Source of the DNA: PALSA-612 sp963846915
GTDB lineage: Bacteria > Actinomycetota > Thermoleophilia > Gaiellales > Gaiellaceae
DNA: 64,000 nt
Reading direction: 5' to 3'
NCBI GenBank assembly: GCA_963846915.1
Contig: CAWJXV010000009.1
Location: forward strand, 806,001-870,000
Shown here in pieces: positions 7,861 through 16,502 of this stretch; within the stretch, counting starts at the first letter, position 1; each line of letters opens with the position of its first letter. A program made the translations under genes and the position numbers. The notes beneath the pieces were generated by a model. It ran no database searches, was not told the DNA's origin, and was given only the letters and a program-made list of their open reading frames with translations.

Positions 7861-9459
7861 CTACCGGACGCAGAGCGCCGCGAAGTCGAAGCCCAGGAAC
7901 GGGTTGTACGTGAAGCAGCCGACCCGGGCGGAGACGAAGGGCTTGGTGAGCCCGGTGAAGAGCGGGACGACCGGAGCCTCGTTTCGCATGATGTCGACCT
8001 CGAGGCGGCCGAACGCCCGGTAGCGGGGCGCACCGACGAGTGCGTTGGCCGCGCGGATCTGCCGGTTGTACGCGGGCATGTCGAAGTACGAGAGGTTCGT
8101 GTTCCCGGTCGCCCGGATCGTGTCTCCGGACAGGAGCGTGACGACGAAGTCCGCCGGATCCGGAGTGTCCGCAACCCAGTACCCCATCGCGATGTCGAAC
8201 GGCTCGCCCCGCGTCCCCGCCTTGGCATTCATGACGGTCGTCGGGTACGACTTCACGTCGACCGTGAGGCCAAGCTGCTCGAGGTTGTACTTCACGACGG
8301 CCGTGATCTTCTGCCAGAAGTCGGACGGGCGCGAGTAGAGGACGACATGCCCGCCGCGCAGGTGGCCGCGGGCGAGCGCCCGCGCACGCGCGAGATCCGA
8401 TCCGTTCAACGGGTAGATGCTGGCGTCAGTGAAGCCGTTCGAGACGAAGGGGAGAAGCTGGTCGACGCGGCGGTGCTCGAGGAGGCCGAGCTGGCGGACG
8501 ATCTCGTGTCGGTCGACCGCGAAATTGATCGCCCGGCGCAGGGGCACATTGTTCTTGAAGATCGGGCTCTGCGTGTTGAGCGCGAGATAGAAGGTCTCGG
8601 CGGACGGCTTGAGGAAGAACTGGCGCTTGCCGAGACCGTAGCGGCGGACGAGCTTCCCGATGTCCGCGTCGGAGAAGCTCTGGAACTGGACGTCGAACGG
8701 GACGTCCAGGCTGCCGGCCTCGGCCGCGGCGAGCTGCTCGTCGGCGGTCGCGCCCACCTGGATGTCGATGACGGCTGGCTGGTGGGGGCGGCGACCGCCG
8801 TAGAACCGGTTCCGCTTGAGGACGATCTCGCGGTTCGGAACCCGGCTCGCGACGTAGTAGGGGCCAGAGCCGACCATGAGGTCCGTCCCCGCGGGGTTCG
8901 TCGGGAAGTTCGCCGGGACGGGGCAGAAGAACGGCAGGGCGAGTATCTCCACGAGGTCGCCCTCGGGCTGCTTGAGCACGATCCGGAGCGTGTGGCCGTG
9001 CGGCGAGACGGACGAAAGGTTCGACAGCAACACGCCCGCGGCCGACTGCATCACCGGATTGGTTGCCCGTTTGATCGCGGCGGCGAAGTTGGTCGCCGTG
9101 AGCGCGGACCCGTCGCTGAAGCGCAGTCCCGGCCGCACGGTGAAGACGTACGTCCGCCCGTCCGCCGAGATGGTCGGGGGGCCTGCCGCTGCTTCCGGCA
9201 CGGGCCGCGAGCCTCGCGGGGCGGAGGTGTCCGGATAGATCATCAGCGGCGCGCAGGTCGCGTACTCGATATCCCAGGAGTACGTGGTGTACGCGAGGGC
9301 GGGGTCGAGCGAGTCGACGTCCTCGGTGAACGCGACGCTCAGCGTCCCGCCGTCGGCGGCTGCGCTGCGCGAGACGGCGAACCCGGCGCCCGCGAGGAGC
9401 AGGGTGCCCACGATCAGCGTCGCGAGCCGGCCACGCGAGAGCGTTCGTGGTGTGACCAC
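7861..9459 (-). CDS. peptide-type ABC solute-binding protein (SBP_bac_5)
   Basis: 532 residues from GTG 9459, with an N-terminal hydrophobic signal (T-L-I-V-G-T-L-L-L-A-G-A-G-F-A-V). The family signature V-D-S-L-D-P-A-L-A-Y, the N-P-V-M-Q core, G-S-G-P-Y-Y-V-A-S-R-V-P-N-R, and R-R-A-I-N-F-A-V-D-R are all present and the length is typical. No lipobox Cys is seen after the signal, so it may be secreted or signal-anchored. No permease or ATPase gene is nearby. It converges on the BTAD-propeller regulator and closely resembles the SBP at 28038-29675. This supports a sensory rather than transport role, which is inference. Confidence 0.9.
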   Translation of the reverse strand: MVTPRTLSRGRLATLIVGTLLLAGAGFAVSRSAAADGGTLSVAFTEDVDSLDPALAYTTYSWDIEYATCAPLMIYPDTSAPRGSRPVPEAAAGPPTISADGRTYVFTVRPGLRFSDGSALTATNFAAAIKRATNPVMQSAAGVLLSNLSSVSPHGHTLRIVLKQPEGDLVEILALPFFCPVPANFPTNPAGTDLMVGSGPYYVASRVPNREIVLKRNRFYGGRRPHQPAVIDIQVGATADEQLAAAEAGSLDVPFDVQFQSFSDADIGKLVRRYGLGKRQFFLKPSAETFYLALNTQSPIFKNNVPLRRAINFAVDRHEIVRQLGLLEHRRVDQLLPFVSNGFTDASIYPLNGSDLARARALARGHLRGGHVVLYSRPSDFWQKITAVVKYNLEQLGLTVDVKSYPTTVMNAKAGTRGEPFDIAMGYWVADTPDPADFVVTLLSGDTIRATGNTNLSYFDMPAYNRQIRAANALVGAPRYRAFGRLEVDIMRNEAPVVPLFTGLTKPFVSARVGCFTYNPFLGFDFAALCVR

Positions 9460-9574
9460 GGCCGGGGGGAATGGTAACCCGGAGCGCGTCCACTAGGCTT
9501 GCGGCGCGGGAGCCCCCGGGTTATCGCGCGTATCGCGATGCCGTCACGTTGCGGGAGGCATTGTGGAAGGCGTG

Positions 9575-10483
9575 CTATTTCAGGGCGCCGTCCGAGTGGG
9601 CGACGATGTATCGGAGCATGCGGCGCATGTTGGCGCGGTCGACGTGGCTGGCGTTCGTCCAGTCGTAGTCGGTGCCGCCCCAGGTATGGATGTCCTGGCA
9701 GTTGACGACGACGAAGTGGTACCGGGGCTGGAGGCTGTGTAGGTAGTCGAGCGAGCTGGTGAAGAGCGGGTTGCCGGACTTGTCGAGCTCGGCCAGGACC
9801 GTTGGATAGACGGGGTTGAACACGATCACCGGTAGCTCGCCCCGCAGGTTCAGGTAGGCAAGTAGGTGTTCGAGCAGCTGGACGCGTGCCGGGTCGAAGG
9901 GCTGCGCCTCGGGCGGGTGTTGGCGGATCTGAGTGACCGCCCGGGCGGCCTCGGCCTCTACCCGTTTCACCTGCGCGGGAGAGGGTGGTGACTGTTCGTC
10001 GGGAAGGGATCCGTCCGGTCGATAGTGCGTGTCGGTTGCCCATGGAGGGTTGACGATCTGCGTGCTGAGGTAGGGCGCGACTTCTTGGAGGTAATGCCGC
10101 CCGCGCGGATCGGCCTCCATCCGTGGGTCGGGGATGTTGGTGGTCAGTCCGGCGCTGACGAACCAGATGTAGCGGCGTTTCTGGCCGGGGAACCGGTCGG
10201 CGGTGTCGCGGGTGAACACCCAGGCGTCGGGGGCGGAGCCGCCGGTGACGGCGGCGTTGAAGCCGGTGTGTCCGGTCAGGCGCTGGAGCAAGGAGGGCTC
10301 GGCCTGGCGGCCGCGGGAGTCGCCGAGGATGAGGATGGCCGGCGCCTGCTTCAGCTTCCCGATGAGGTCGAGCTTGACCGAGCGATCGGTCGGGCCGCGC
10401 GGCGCAGTGCCGGCGACGGCAGCGGCGGCTCCAAGCCCGAGCGCAACGGCCAGGACAGCTGCGATGGATCGCCGATTGGACAT
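9575..10483 (-). CDS. SGNH/AlgJ-like exported protein paired with MBOAT acyltransferase
   Basis: 302 residues with an N-terminal signal or anchor (A-A-V-L-A-V-A-L-G-L-G-A-A-A-A-V). I-L-G-D-S-R-G-R-Q near residue 52 resembles the SGNH/GDSL nucleophile block, and the C-terminal D-W-T-N-A-S-H-V-D-R-A-N resembles the Asp-x-x-His block that completes the site. The arrangement resembles AlgJ/AlgX-type proteins that accept acyl groups from MBOAT proteins and pass them to extracytoplasmic polysaccharides. It is last in the operon, 10 bp after the MBOAT gene, and is a paralogue of the protein at 11901-13034 (shared R-R-Y-I-W-F and the closing R-Y-I-V-A-H-S-D-G-A-L). Confidence 0.75.
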   Translation of the reverse strand: MSNRRSIAAVLAVALGLGAAAAVAGTAPRGPTDRSVKLDLIGKLKQAPAILILGDSRGRQAEPSLLQRLTGHTGFNAAVTGGSAPDAWVFTRDTADRFPGQKRRYIWFVSAGLTTNIPDPRMEADPRGRHYLQEVAPYLSTQIVNPPWATDTHYRPDGSLPDEQSPPSPAQVKRVEAEAARAVTQIRQHPPEAQPFDPARVQLLEHLLAYLNLRGELPVIVFNPVYPTVLAELDKSGNPLFTSSLDYLHSLQPRYHFVVVNCQDIHTWGGTDYDWTNASHVDRANMRRMLRYIVAHSDGALK

Positions 10484-10493
10484 GGCTCTAACC

Positions 10494-11893
10494 TCAGAAC
10501 TGGAAGTAGATGAACGGGTGGGGCTGGGAGATGGTCATCACGGCTAGGGCTGCCCCGATGCCTGTCGCCGTGCCGTACCAGACCCGTGGCTTGATGTGGA
10601 TCTGCCACGTGTTGGGGGCGAGGTTGACGAAGACGAGGAGCGCGCCCAGGAGGAGCGCGAAGCGGAGCGGGATCAGGGCGTTCAGCGCTGTCGAAGAGTC
10701 GAGCCCGTTCAGACCGGCCATCGACGAAAGGACGTCGCCGGCCACGCCGAGGCTGGGCGAGCGAAAGATGACGAACAGGGCGCAGACGAGGAGGAACGTG
10801 AGCGTGCGGTTGAGCCAGAGCCACGGCGGGGTCAGCCCGACTTTGCGCAGGACGGCGTGCGCGGCGAGGAAGACGCCGTGCAGCAGGCCCCAGATCACGA
10901 ACGTCCAGGCCGCGCCGTGCCAGAGCCCGGCCAGGAACATCGTCACGAACAGGTTGAGCACCGTTCTCGACACGCCCCGGCGCGAGCCGCCGAGGGGGAT
11001 GAACAGGTAGTCGCGGAACCACGAGGAGAGGCTCATGTGCCAGCGCCGCCAGAAGTCGGAGATGTTCTCGGCCTTGAACGGCGAGTTGAAGTTCTGCGGG
11101 AAGCGGAAGCCGAGGAGCCAGGCGAGGCCGACGGCCATGTCGGAGTAGCCGGAGAAGTCGAAGTAGAGCTGCAGTGAGTAGCCGATCGCGGCCGCCCAGC
11201 CGGTAAGCACGCCGAGGTGCGCGTGGTTCGAGTACAGGCGGCTGACGTACGGGTGGAGCTGGTCGGCGATCAGCAGCTTCTTCACCAGGCCGCAGGAGAG
11301 GAAGAAGACGCCGAGTGCCGCGTAGCGGGACGTCAGCCGCGGCGTGAGCCGCCTGAGCTGGCCGGCGAGGTCGGTGAAGCGCACGATCGGCCCGGCGATC
11401 AGGTGCGGAAACAGCGACACGAAGGTCGTGTACTCGAGGATGTTCCTGGTCGGCGCGATCCGCCGCCGAAAGATGTCGATCGTGTACGACATCGAGTTGA
11501 ACGTGTAGAAGGAGATCCCGATCGGCAGCACGATGTGCAGCGTCGCGATGTCCGGCGGCAGGCCGATGCCGCTGCCGATCCCGTTCAGCGTGTCCAGGAA
11601 GAACCCCGCGTACTTGAAGTAGGCGAGGATCCCGACGTTTGTCGTCAGCGACGCGGCCAGCAGCGCACGTCGTTTCCGCTCGTCGTCCGTGCTCGCGATC
11701 CACAGGCCGGCGACGTAGTCGACCGAGGTCGCCAGGATCAGCACCGGCAGGTAGCGCCAGTCCCACCAGGCGTAGAAGAACCACGACGCCCCGGTCAGGA
11801 AGGCGAGCCGCAGCGGCTTCCCGGCAGGAGCCACCAGCCCGCGAGCACGCAGGGCAGGAAGCCAAACAGGAAGATGTAGCTGTTGAACAGCAC
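10494..11893 (-). CDS. MBOAT-family membrane O-acyltransferase (AlgI-like), one frameshift near its start
   Basis: A polytopic protein of about 466 residues with MBOAT hallmarks: the Y-F-D-F-S-G-Y-S-D-M-A-V-G motif, F-W-R-R-W-H-M-S-L-S-S-W-F-R-D-Y (active-site His region) and the second conserved His in G-L-W-H-G-A-A-W. GTG 11893 gives the typical N-terminus M-L-F-N-S-Y-I-F-L-F-G-F-L-P and lies 7 nt after the preceding stop. The frame breaks at the CCC run 11820-11822, where one more C restores L-L-P-G-K-P-L-R-L-A. If the break were real, translation could only begin inside (about 11834) and lose the first helix. It probably moves acyl groups across the membrane to its SGNH partners. Confidence 0.85.
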
Positions 11894-11900
11894 GCGCGAC

Positions 11901-13034
11901 CTACCGCAGGGCGCCGTCCGAGTGGGCGACGATGTACCGGAGCAGGCGGCGCATGTTCGCGCGGTTGACATGCGTGGCGTTCGACCAGTCGCGGGCCGTG
12001 CCGCCCCAGCGCCGGATGTCCTGCGCGTCGACGAAGACGAACCGGTAGCGCTTGTGGAGCTCGCCGATCTTCTCGAGCGAGGCCCGGCGGCCCGCGTACC
12101 CGTACTTCTCGAGCTCGGCCAAGACGCTCGGATAGACGGGGTTGAGCACGATCACCGGCTCCTCGCCTCGCTTGTTCATGAACTCGAGCGCCCGCTCGAA
12201 GTAGAAGAACCGGTGAGGCTGGTCGAGGTCCATCCGCGCCTGGGCGAGCGTCTGGTGGTGCGCACGAACGGCGGCGACGAGCTTCGCGACGGCCTTCCGC
12301 AGCGACGCTGCGTGCTCCGGCAAGTACCTGAGCGACTGTTTCGTCAGCGACCCGTCGGCGTGGTAGCGGACGTGCGACCGGCAGGTCGCGAGCACGCACT
12401 TCCTGAACACCCGCCACGACGCCCGGGTCGCGTCGGTGCTCAAGTAGGTCTTGACGTCGCCGAGCCCGAAGCCGGCGCCCCCGGCCAGGTACCTGTGGGC
12501 GCGGGGATCGTGCGCCAGTTGCGGCAGCACGCCGCCCCCGGCCAGGCCGGCGTCGGTGAACCAGATGTACCGGCGCTTCTGGTGGGGGAACAGGTCGGCC
12601 GCATAGCGGACGAACACGTACTCGTCCGCCGATGTGCCACCGGTGACGCCGGCGTTGAAACCCGTGTGACCGGTCAGCTTCCGCAAGAACGCCGGCTCGG
12701 CCTGGCGAGACCGGGAGCTGCCAAGGATCAGGGTCTCCGGGCCGCGCTTCAGGTGCTGGAGCAGGTCGAGCTTGATCGACCGGTCCGACTCGACAGCGGT
12801 CGGCACGATCCCGCTGCCGGCGAGTGCGAACGGGTCGATCACGATGTTGAACGCCAGGATCGCCGCCAGCACCCCCAGGCACGAGGCGAGGAAACCGACC
12901 ACGAAGCGCCGTTGGCTCGCGGAGGGCGCCTGCTCGGAAGCGCCGTCCGGAACGTGACGCGCCCCGCCGGGAAGCGGAGGCGCCTCCACAGACCGTGGCC
13001 GCGTCGTCAGCTGCGAGGACATCGCGGGCCTCAT
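11901..13034 (-). CDS. membrane-anchored SGNH/AlgJ-like protein
   Basis: 377 residues with a cytoplasmic Pro-rich leader, one membrane helix (about 43-66, F-V-V-G-F-L-A-S-C-L-G-V-L-A-A-I-L-A-F) and an extracytoplasmic domain. That domain carries I-L-G-S-S-R-S-R-Q (nucleophile-like block, Ser in place of the Asp of G-D-S) and a C-terminal D-W-S-N-A-T-H-V-N-R-A-N block. It is paralogous to 9575-10483. Its start overlaps the end of the broken solute-binding gene by 4 nt (13031-13034), and the MBOAT gene starts 7 nt after its stop. The set SGNH-MBOAT-SGNH is therefore one transcription unit, probably for acylation of an exported polymer. Confidence 0.75.
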   Translation of the reverse strand: MRPAMSSQLTTRPRSVEAPPLPGGARHVPDGASEQAPSASQRRFVVGFLASCLGVLAAILAFNIVIDPFALAGSGIVPTAVESDRSIKLDLLQHLKRGPETLILGSSRSRQAEPAFLRKLTGHTGFNAGVTGGTSADEYVFVRYAADLFPHQKRRYIWFTDAGLAGGGVLPQLAHDPRAHRYLAGGAGFGLGDVKTYLSTDATRASWRVFRKCVLATCRSHVRYHADGSLTKQSLRYLPEHAASLRKAVAKLVAAVRAHHQTLAQARMDLDQPHRFFYFERALEFMNKRGEEPVIVLNPVYPSVLAELEKYGYAGRRASLEKIGELHKRYRFVFVDAQDIRRWGGTARDWSNATHVNRANMRRLLRYIVAHSDGALR

Positions 13035-14041
13035 TTGCCCGCGTACTTGCCGACGTTGGCCTTGGTGATCGTGAGCGGCTGGCCGAGTCGCAGCTCTTCG
13101 TTCTGGCTGAAGTACTGGACGGTGCCGACGGGGCCGCCGACGTCGAGCTTCCCGGCGCGAACGTGTGGCCGCCGGCGAGGTAGTCGGCCGCCCAGACCGT
13201 CAGATAGCCGAGCTTGGTCGGGTCCCCTGCGCAGACGATCTCCTCGGCTCCATGACGAACGATTCCATGCGTAAGCGCTGTAAAGCGGCGGGCAACCACC
13301 GCCGTTACCGGCGGTGAAGACCTTGCCGACCTTGTGCGCCTTGATCAGCTGCGGCGGACCGGTATAGGCCTCGCTCGGGCAGAGGAAGATCAGACCCCGC
13401 AGCTGCGGGTGTGCCCGCAGTAGGGGGCTGAGCACGAGCGTGCCCGCGTCGCCGTTCCCGGTGCCCCCGTAGACGACCGCATCGCGGTGCATGTGTGGGT
13501 AGCGTCGGGGGACGTAGGCCTCGGTCGCCTTCAGCCAGGTGCCGACGATCGACTCGGCCGGCCGGCAGGGGACGATCACGTACTGGCCCGCTGATTCATC
13601 TGCGAGGCCAGCGCGTCGGCGAGCGCCTGCGCGAACTGCGCCGGGCTGGTCTGGCTGACCCAGACGGAGCCGGGATAGGGCTGGTCGAAGGAAAGGGTCG
13701 GGATGCCGGCGCTGCGAGCCTGTTCGAGAGCCGGGAGAACCTGATTCACGGTGCCGGGCCCTGGTCGGTGTCGACGATGATCGCGGCGGCGTGCTGTGCG
13801 ATCAGCGACTTGATCGTGCTGATCTGCGTCGGCGCGTCGCTGGCCTCGGTGATGGCGAGGCGATCTCCAAGCGCCGTCGCCGCAGACTTGCCGCCGCTCT
13901 CGACGCTGGGGCTGAACACCCATTTTGCGGACTGATCAGGCCGATCGTGCGCTGGGTCTGCCGAGCGCCGCTCGAGCCGGCGGCGAGCACGCCCGCTGTG
14001 ACGACGGCGAGGGCGAGCATCAGTGGGATGGTTCTGCTCAT
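13031..14041 (-). pseudogene. sugar-type periplasmic solute-binding protein with about five single-base frame breaks
   Basis: Signal peptide M-S-R-T-I-P-L-M-L-A-L-A-V-V-T-A-G-V-L-A from ATG 14041, then I-G-L-I-S-P-Q-N. In shifted frames follow A-L-G-D-R-L-A-I-T-E-A-S-D, A-A-A-I-I-V-D-T-D, P-A-L-E-Q-A-R-S-A-G-I-P-T-L-S-F-D, E-E-I-V-C-A-G-D-P-T-K-L-G-Y-L-T-V-W and V-G-T-V-Q-Y-F. This is the order of a rhamnose/autoinducer-2-type periplasmic binding protein of about 338 residues. Breaks fall at CCC 13919-13921, CCC 13759-13761, CCC 13587-13589, about 13269, and CCC 13151-13153. One added C or G repairs each. It overlaps the genes on both sides by 4 nt. No sugar permease or ATPase lies nearby. 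Confidence 0.75.
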
Positions 14042-14307
14042 TTCGACTCCTCCTTTCGCTGGCTGATCCGCCAGGCGACCTTCACGTGCGGCTCGTCGGT
14101 TGCGATCGTGAAACGGCCGTCACGCAGTCCGGCGACGACGCGCACCTCGCTTTCGCCGTCGATCGCGTGCAGCGCGTACTCGAGCTCCGCCTGCGGCGGG
14201 TAGGCATCCGGCGGCAGGCTGACGGTCGCCTGGCCGCGCGCGTCCGTCCACACCTCGCCGTGGAAGCTGACGTCCTCGTGTGGCTGCGTCTCGGGTCGGC
14301 TGTGCAT
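14038..14307 (-). CDS. small stand-alone beta-domain protein, copy B
   Basis: 89 residues from ATG 14307, chosen because it matches the start of copy A. The longer in-frame reading would run into the divergent regulator. It shares T-D-A-R-G-Q-A-T-V-S-L-P-P-D-A-Y-P-P and F-T-I-A-T-D-x-P-H-V-K-V-A-W-R with copy A at 5632-5922. Its stop overlaps the ATG of the solute-binding gene by 4 nt. In both copies this gene is the first of a unit leading into an exported protein gene, which suggests a conserved, unknown role linked to those exported proteins. Confidence 0.65.
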   Translation of the reverse strand: MHSRPETQPHEDVSFHGEVWTDARGQATVSLPPDAYPPQAELEYALHAIDGESEVRVVAGLRDGRFTIATDEPHVKVAWRISQRKEESK

Positions 14308-15176
14308 GCCGGCGAGAGTGCGCCAGACGCGGTAAGACGCCGGCCAGGACCCGATAAGGACCGGTGCCTCGAAAGGCCTTTCGGACCTTTCATTTCCGCT
14401 GTTGATGCGGTAAAACCCGCGGGTGGAGTATCGGATTCTCGGTGCGCTCGAAGTGGTCGGCGAGAGCGGGCCGGTCGCGCTCGGGACGGTCAAGGAGCGC
14501 CTCGTCCTCGCCGTGCTGCTCCTCCATGCGAACGAGGTCGTGTCGCGCGATCGCCTGATCGACGAGCTGTGGGGCGAGTCGCCGCCACCGACGGCGAAGA
14601 AGGCCGTCAACGTCTACGTCTCCAAGCTCCGCAGGACGCTCACCCACGACGGTGCCGACCCGATCCAGACGGTGGCGGCGGGCTACAGGCTCTCCATCGA
14701 CGCCGATCAGCTCGACTCCGCGCAAGTGCAGCAGCTGCTCACACGTGCACGCGCGAGCGCCTCCGCCGGTGAACTCGACACTGCGTCCGAGCTGTTCCGG
14801 CAGGCCCTGGCGCTTTGGCGCGGGCGCACGCTTGCCGGGCTGGAGCTCGAGTCGGTCGGGCGCCACGAGATCGAGCAGCTCGAAGAGCTACGCCTGACCG
14901 CGCGCATGGACCGGATCGACTGCGACCTTGCGCTCGGCCGGCACGAGCAGCTGATCGGCGAGGTCAACCGGCTCGTCGGCGAGTACCCGCTCCGAGAACG
15001 CTTGCGCGCCCAGCAGATGCTCGCCCTGTACCGCGCCGGCCGGCAAGCCGAGGCCCTCGACGCCTACCAGCTGGCGCGCCAGACGCTCGTGGAAGACCTC
15101 GGGATCGAGCCCAGCGAAGCCCTGCAGCGACTCCAGCGGGGCATCCTCGCCCACGACCCCGCCCTGGAGATACCGG
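14068..15176. repeat. duplicated module, copy B
   Basis: Direct repeat of 5683-6790 about 7.3 kb away (gap between copies). It covers the small beta-domain gene, the intergenic region and the wHTH plus BTAD part of the regulator. The right boundary coincides with the point where the regulators switch from propeller (copy A) to response-regulator domains (copy B), so the duplication made a promoter-plus-DNA-binding cassette available for new sensory partners. Confidence 0.85.
14370..14383. promoter_or_regulatory. perfect 14-nt palindrome between divergent genes, putative operator
   Basis: CGAAAGGCCTTTCG is a perfect palindrome 40 bp upstream of the GTG of the BTAD-response-regulator fusion. 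The matching place in copy A has one changed base. Its location suggests autoregulation by the BTAD protein. Confidence 0.45.
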
Positions 15177-15922
15177 CCGGGGTCGCCGTTCCGAACGGAT
15201 TCGCTCGACCCGCGCACGCACCCTGCGCGGTGACGCGGCTCGTGCTGGCCGAGGACCATTACCTCTTGCGCGAGGGGATGAGGCGACTGCTCGAGATGAA
15301 CCCCGACCTCGAGGTTGCGGCCGTCTGTGAGGACCTCGACTCGCTGCTCGCCGCGGTCGAGGCCGAGCGTCCCGATGTCGTCGTCACCGACATCCGCATG
15401 CCGCCGGGCAATCTCGACGAAGGGATTCAGGCTTCAGACTGGTTACGCCGCGAGCATCCGGACGTCGGCGTGGTCGTACTCAGCCAGTATCTGGAGCCCG
15501 CCTACGCGCTCGCGCTCTTCGAGGGAGGGACGGAGCGCCGCTCGTACCTGTTGAAGGGGCGTGTTCAAGAGGTGGGCCAGCTCGTCGCGGCGATCCGGGC
15601 CGTGGCAGAGGGAGGGTCGGTGGTCGATCCGAAGGTCGTCGAGGCGCTCGTCGCCGAGAAGACGCGGCGCGAGGATTCCCCGCTGAACGAGCTGACGCAG
15701 AGAGAGCGCGACGTCCTCCGCGAGATGGCGGAGGGAAAGAACAACGCAGCGATTGCGGAGGCGCTGAGCCTGGGCGAACGCACGGTAGAGAAGGTGATCC
15801 ACGCGATCTTCCTCAAGCTCGGTCTCGCGTGGGAGACCGCGGTCCACAAGCGTGTGAAGGCGGTGCTCTTCTATCTGAGTGGAACTGCCGCGGAGACACG
15901 GTCGGCTGAAAGGTCGAGCTGA
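14423..15922 (+). CDS. fusion of BTAD regulator with NarL/LuxR-type response regulator
   Basis: 499 residues from GTG 14423. Residues 1-95 are an OmpR/SARP winged helix and 97-250 a BTAD domain, both close copies of 6037. After a short linker a receiver domain begins at about residue 270 (R-L-V-L-A-E-D-H-Y-L-L-R-E-G-M) with the phosphoacceptor Asp in V-V-T-D-I-R-M-P and the conserved Lys in Y-L-L-K-G. A LuxR-type HTH ends the protein (about 415-480: L-T-Q-R-E-R-D-V-L, T-V-E-K-V-I-H-A-I-F-L-K-L-G-L). There are thus two different DNA-binding domains plus a phosphorylation switch and no membrane helix, so it is cytoplasmic. A degenerate kinase gene converges on it with a 52-bp overlap. This domain order is unusual. 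Confidence 0.85.
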   Translation: MEYRILGALEVVGESGPVALGTVKERLVLAVLLLHANEVVSRDRLIDELWGESPPPTAKKAVNVYVSKLRRTLTHDGADPIQTVAAGYRLSIDADQLDSAQVQQLLTRARASASAGELDTASELFRQALALWRGRTLAGLELESVGRHEIEQLEELRLTARMDRIDCDLALGRHEQLIGEVNRLVGEYPLRERLRAQQMLALYRAGRQAEALDAYQLARQTLVEDLGIEPSEALQRLQRGILAHDPALEIPAGVAVPNGFARPAHAPCAVTRLVLAEDHYLLREGMRRLLEMNPDLEVAAVCEDLDSLLAAVEAERPDVVVTDIRMPPGNLDEGIQASDWLRREHPDVGVVVLSQYLEPAYALALFEGGTERRSYLLKGRVQEVGQLVAAIRAVAEGGSVVDPKVVEALVAEKTRREDSPLNELTQRERDVLREMAEGKNNAAIAEALSLGERTVEKVIHAIFLKLGLAWETAVHKRVKAVLFYLSGTAAETRSAERSS

Positions 15923-16443
15923 CCGCCGACCGCGGCGATGCGCTCGCGTGCGTGCGAAAGCTCGTCGTCGTTGATGGCGGTGACACCGAGGAGCTCGAGG
16001 TGAAGCGCGGCATCGTCGCCCCACACGCGAGCCTGGACCGCCCGACTCCGCAGGGCGCTAAACGAGAAGTAGACCGCCTCCTCGATCTCGAGCGGATACC
16101 GCTCGAGGTCTGCGGTTTCGACGTCGAGCGGGCGAAGGGCATCCGTCAGCCCGCGCGCCGGGAGGATCGACGGATAGACCGTCCCGGCGAGCAGCCGGAC
16201 TCGAGCGAGTGCTCCCTCGACCTCCGCAGCCAACTCCTCGAGCGCACTGCGCGCAGCGGCCGGGTCCGCGTCGAGAAGCTCCTGTGCGAGCTCGAGTGCG
16301 ACCACCGTCGCGGCGAGATCCTGCTGAACGCCGTCGTGCAACGCCTCCTCGATCCGCCGGCGCTCCCGGTCGAAGTCGGAGAACACATGGAGAGGGTAGG
16401 CCTCCGCGTCGATGGAGGCCAGCACGATCGCGGTCGCGGGCAC
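15871..16443 (-). CDS. small NarL-family histidine kinase with degenerate ATPase domain
   Basis: 190 residues. Residues 24-45 form a HisKA_3 helix with the phosphoacceptor His in E-E-A-L-H-D-G-V-Q-Q-D-L. The rest aligns in outline with a HATPase domain (S-A-L-R-S-R-A-V-Q-A at the N-box position; A-A-V-G-G-Q-L-D-L near the end), but the N-box Asn and the glycine-rich G boxes are missing. No membrane helix or sensor domain is visible. The start is uncertain (GTG 16443; later GTGs exist). It converges on the BTAD-response-regulator gene with its stop inside that gene. It may be a pseudokinase phosphorylated by another kinase, a phosphatase-type partner, or a decaying gene. Confidence 0.65.
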   Translation of the reverse strand: MPATAIVLASIDAEAYPLHVFSDFDRERRRIEEALHDGVQQDLAATVVALELAQELLDADPAAARSALEELAAEVEGALARVRLLAGTVYPSILPARGLTDALRPLDVETADLERYPLEIEEAVYFSFSALRSRAVQARVWGDDAALHLELLGVTAINDDELSHARERIAAVGGQLDLSADRVSAAVPLR

Positions 16444-16502
16444 GCACGCTGTTGCGGCGAGACCGAAGAGCGTAGCGTCCCCGGCGAGGAGGAGGCATCG
16501 CC

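Noticed and set aside
10351..13299. A 982-codon open frame on the minus strand
   Set aside because: It runs across three genes (both SGNH-like and MBOAT) in another frame. Most of it is Arg/Pro/Ala-rich without domain motifs, typical of shadow frames in GC-rich DNA. Only its first 50 codons belong to a real (frame-broken) gene.
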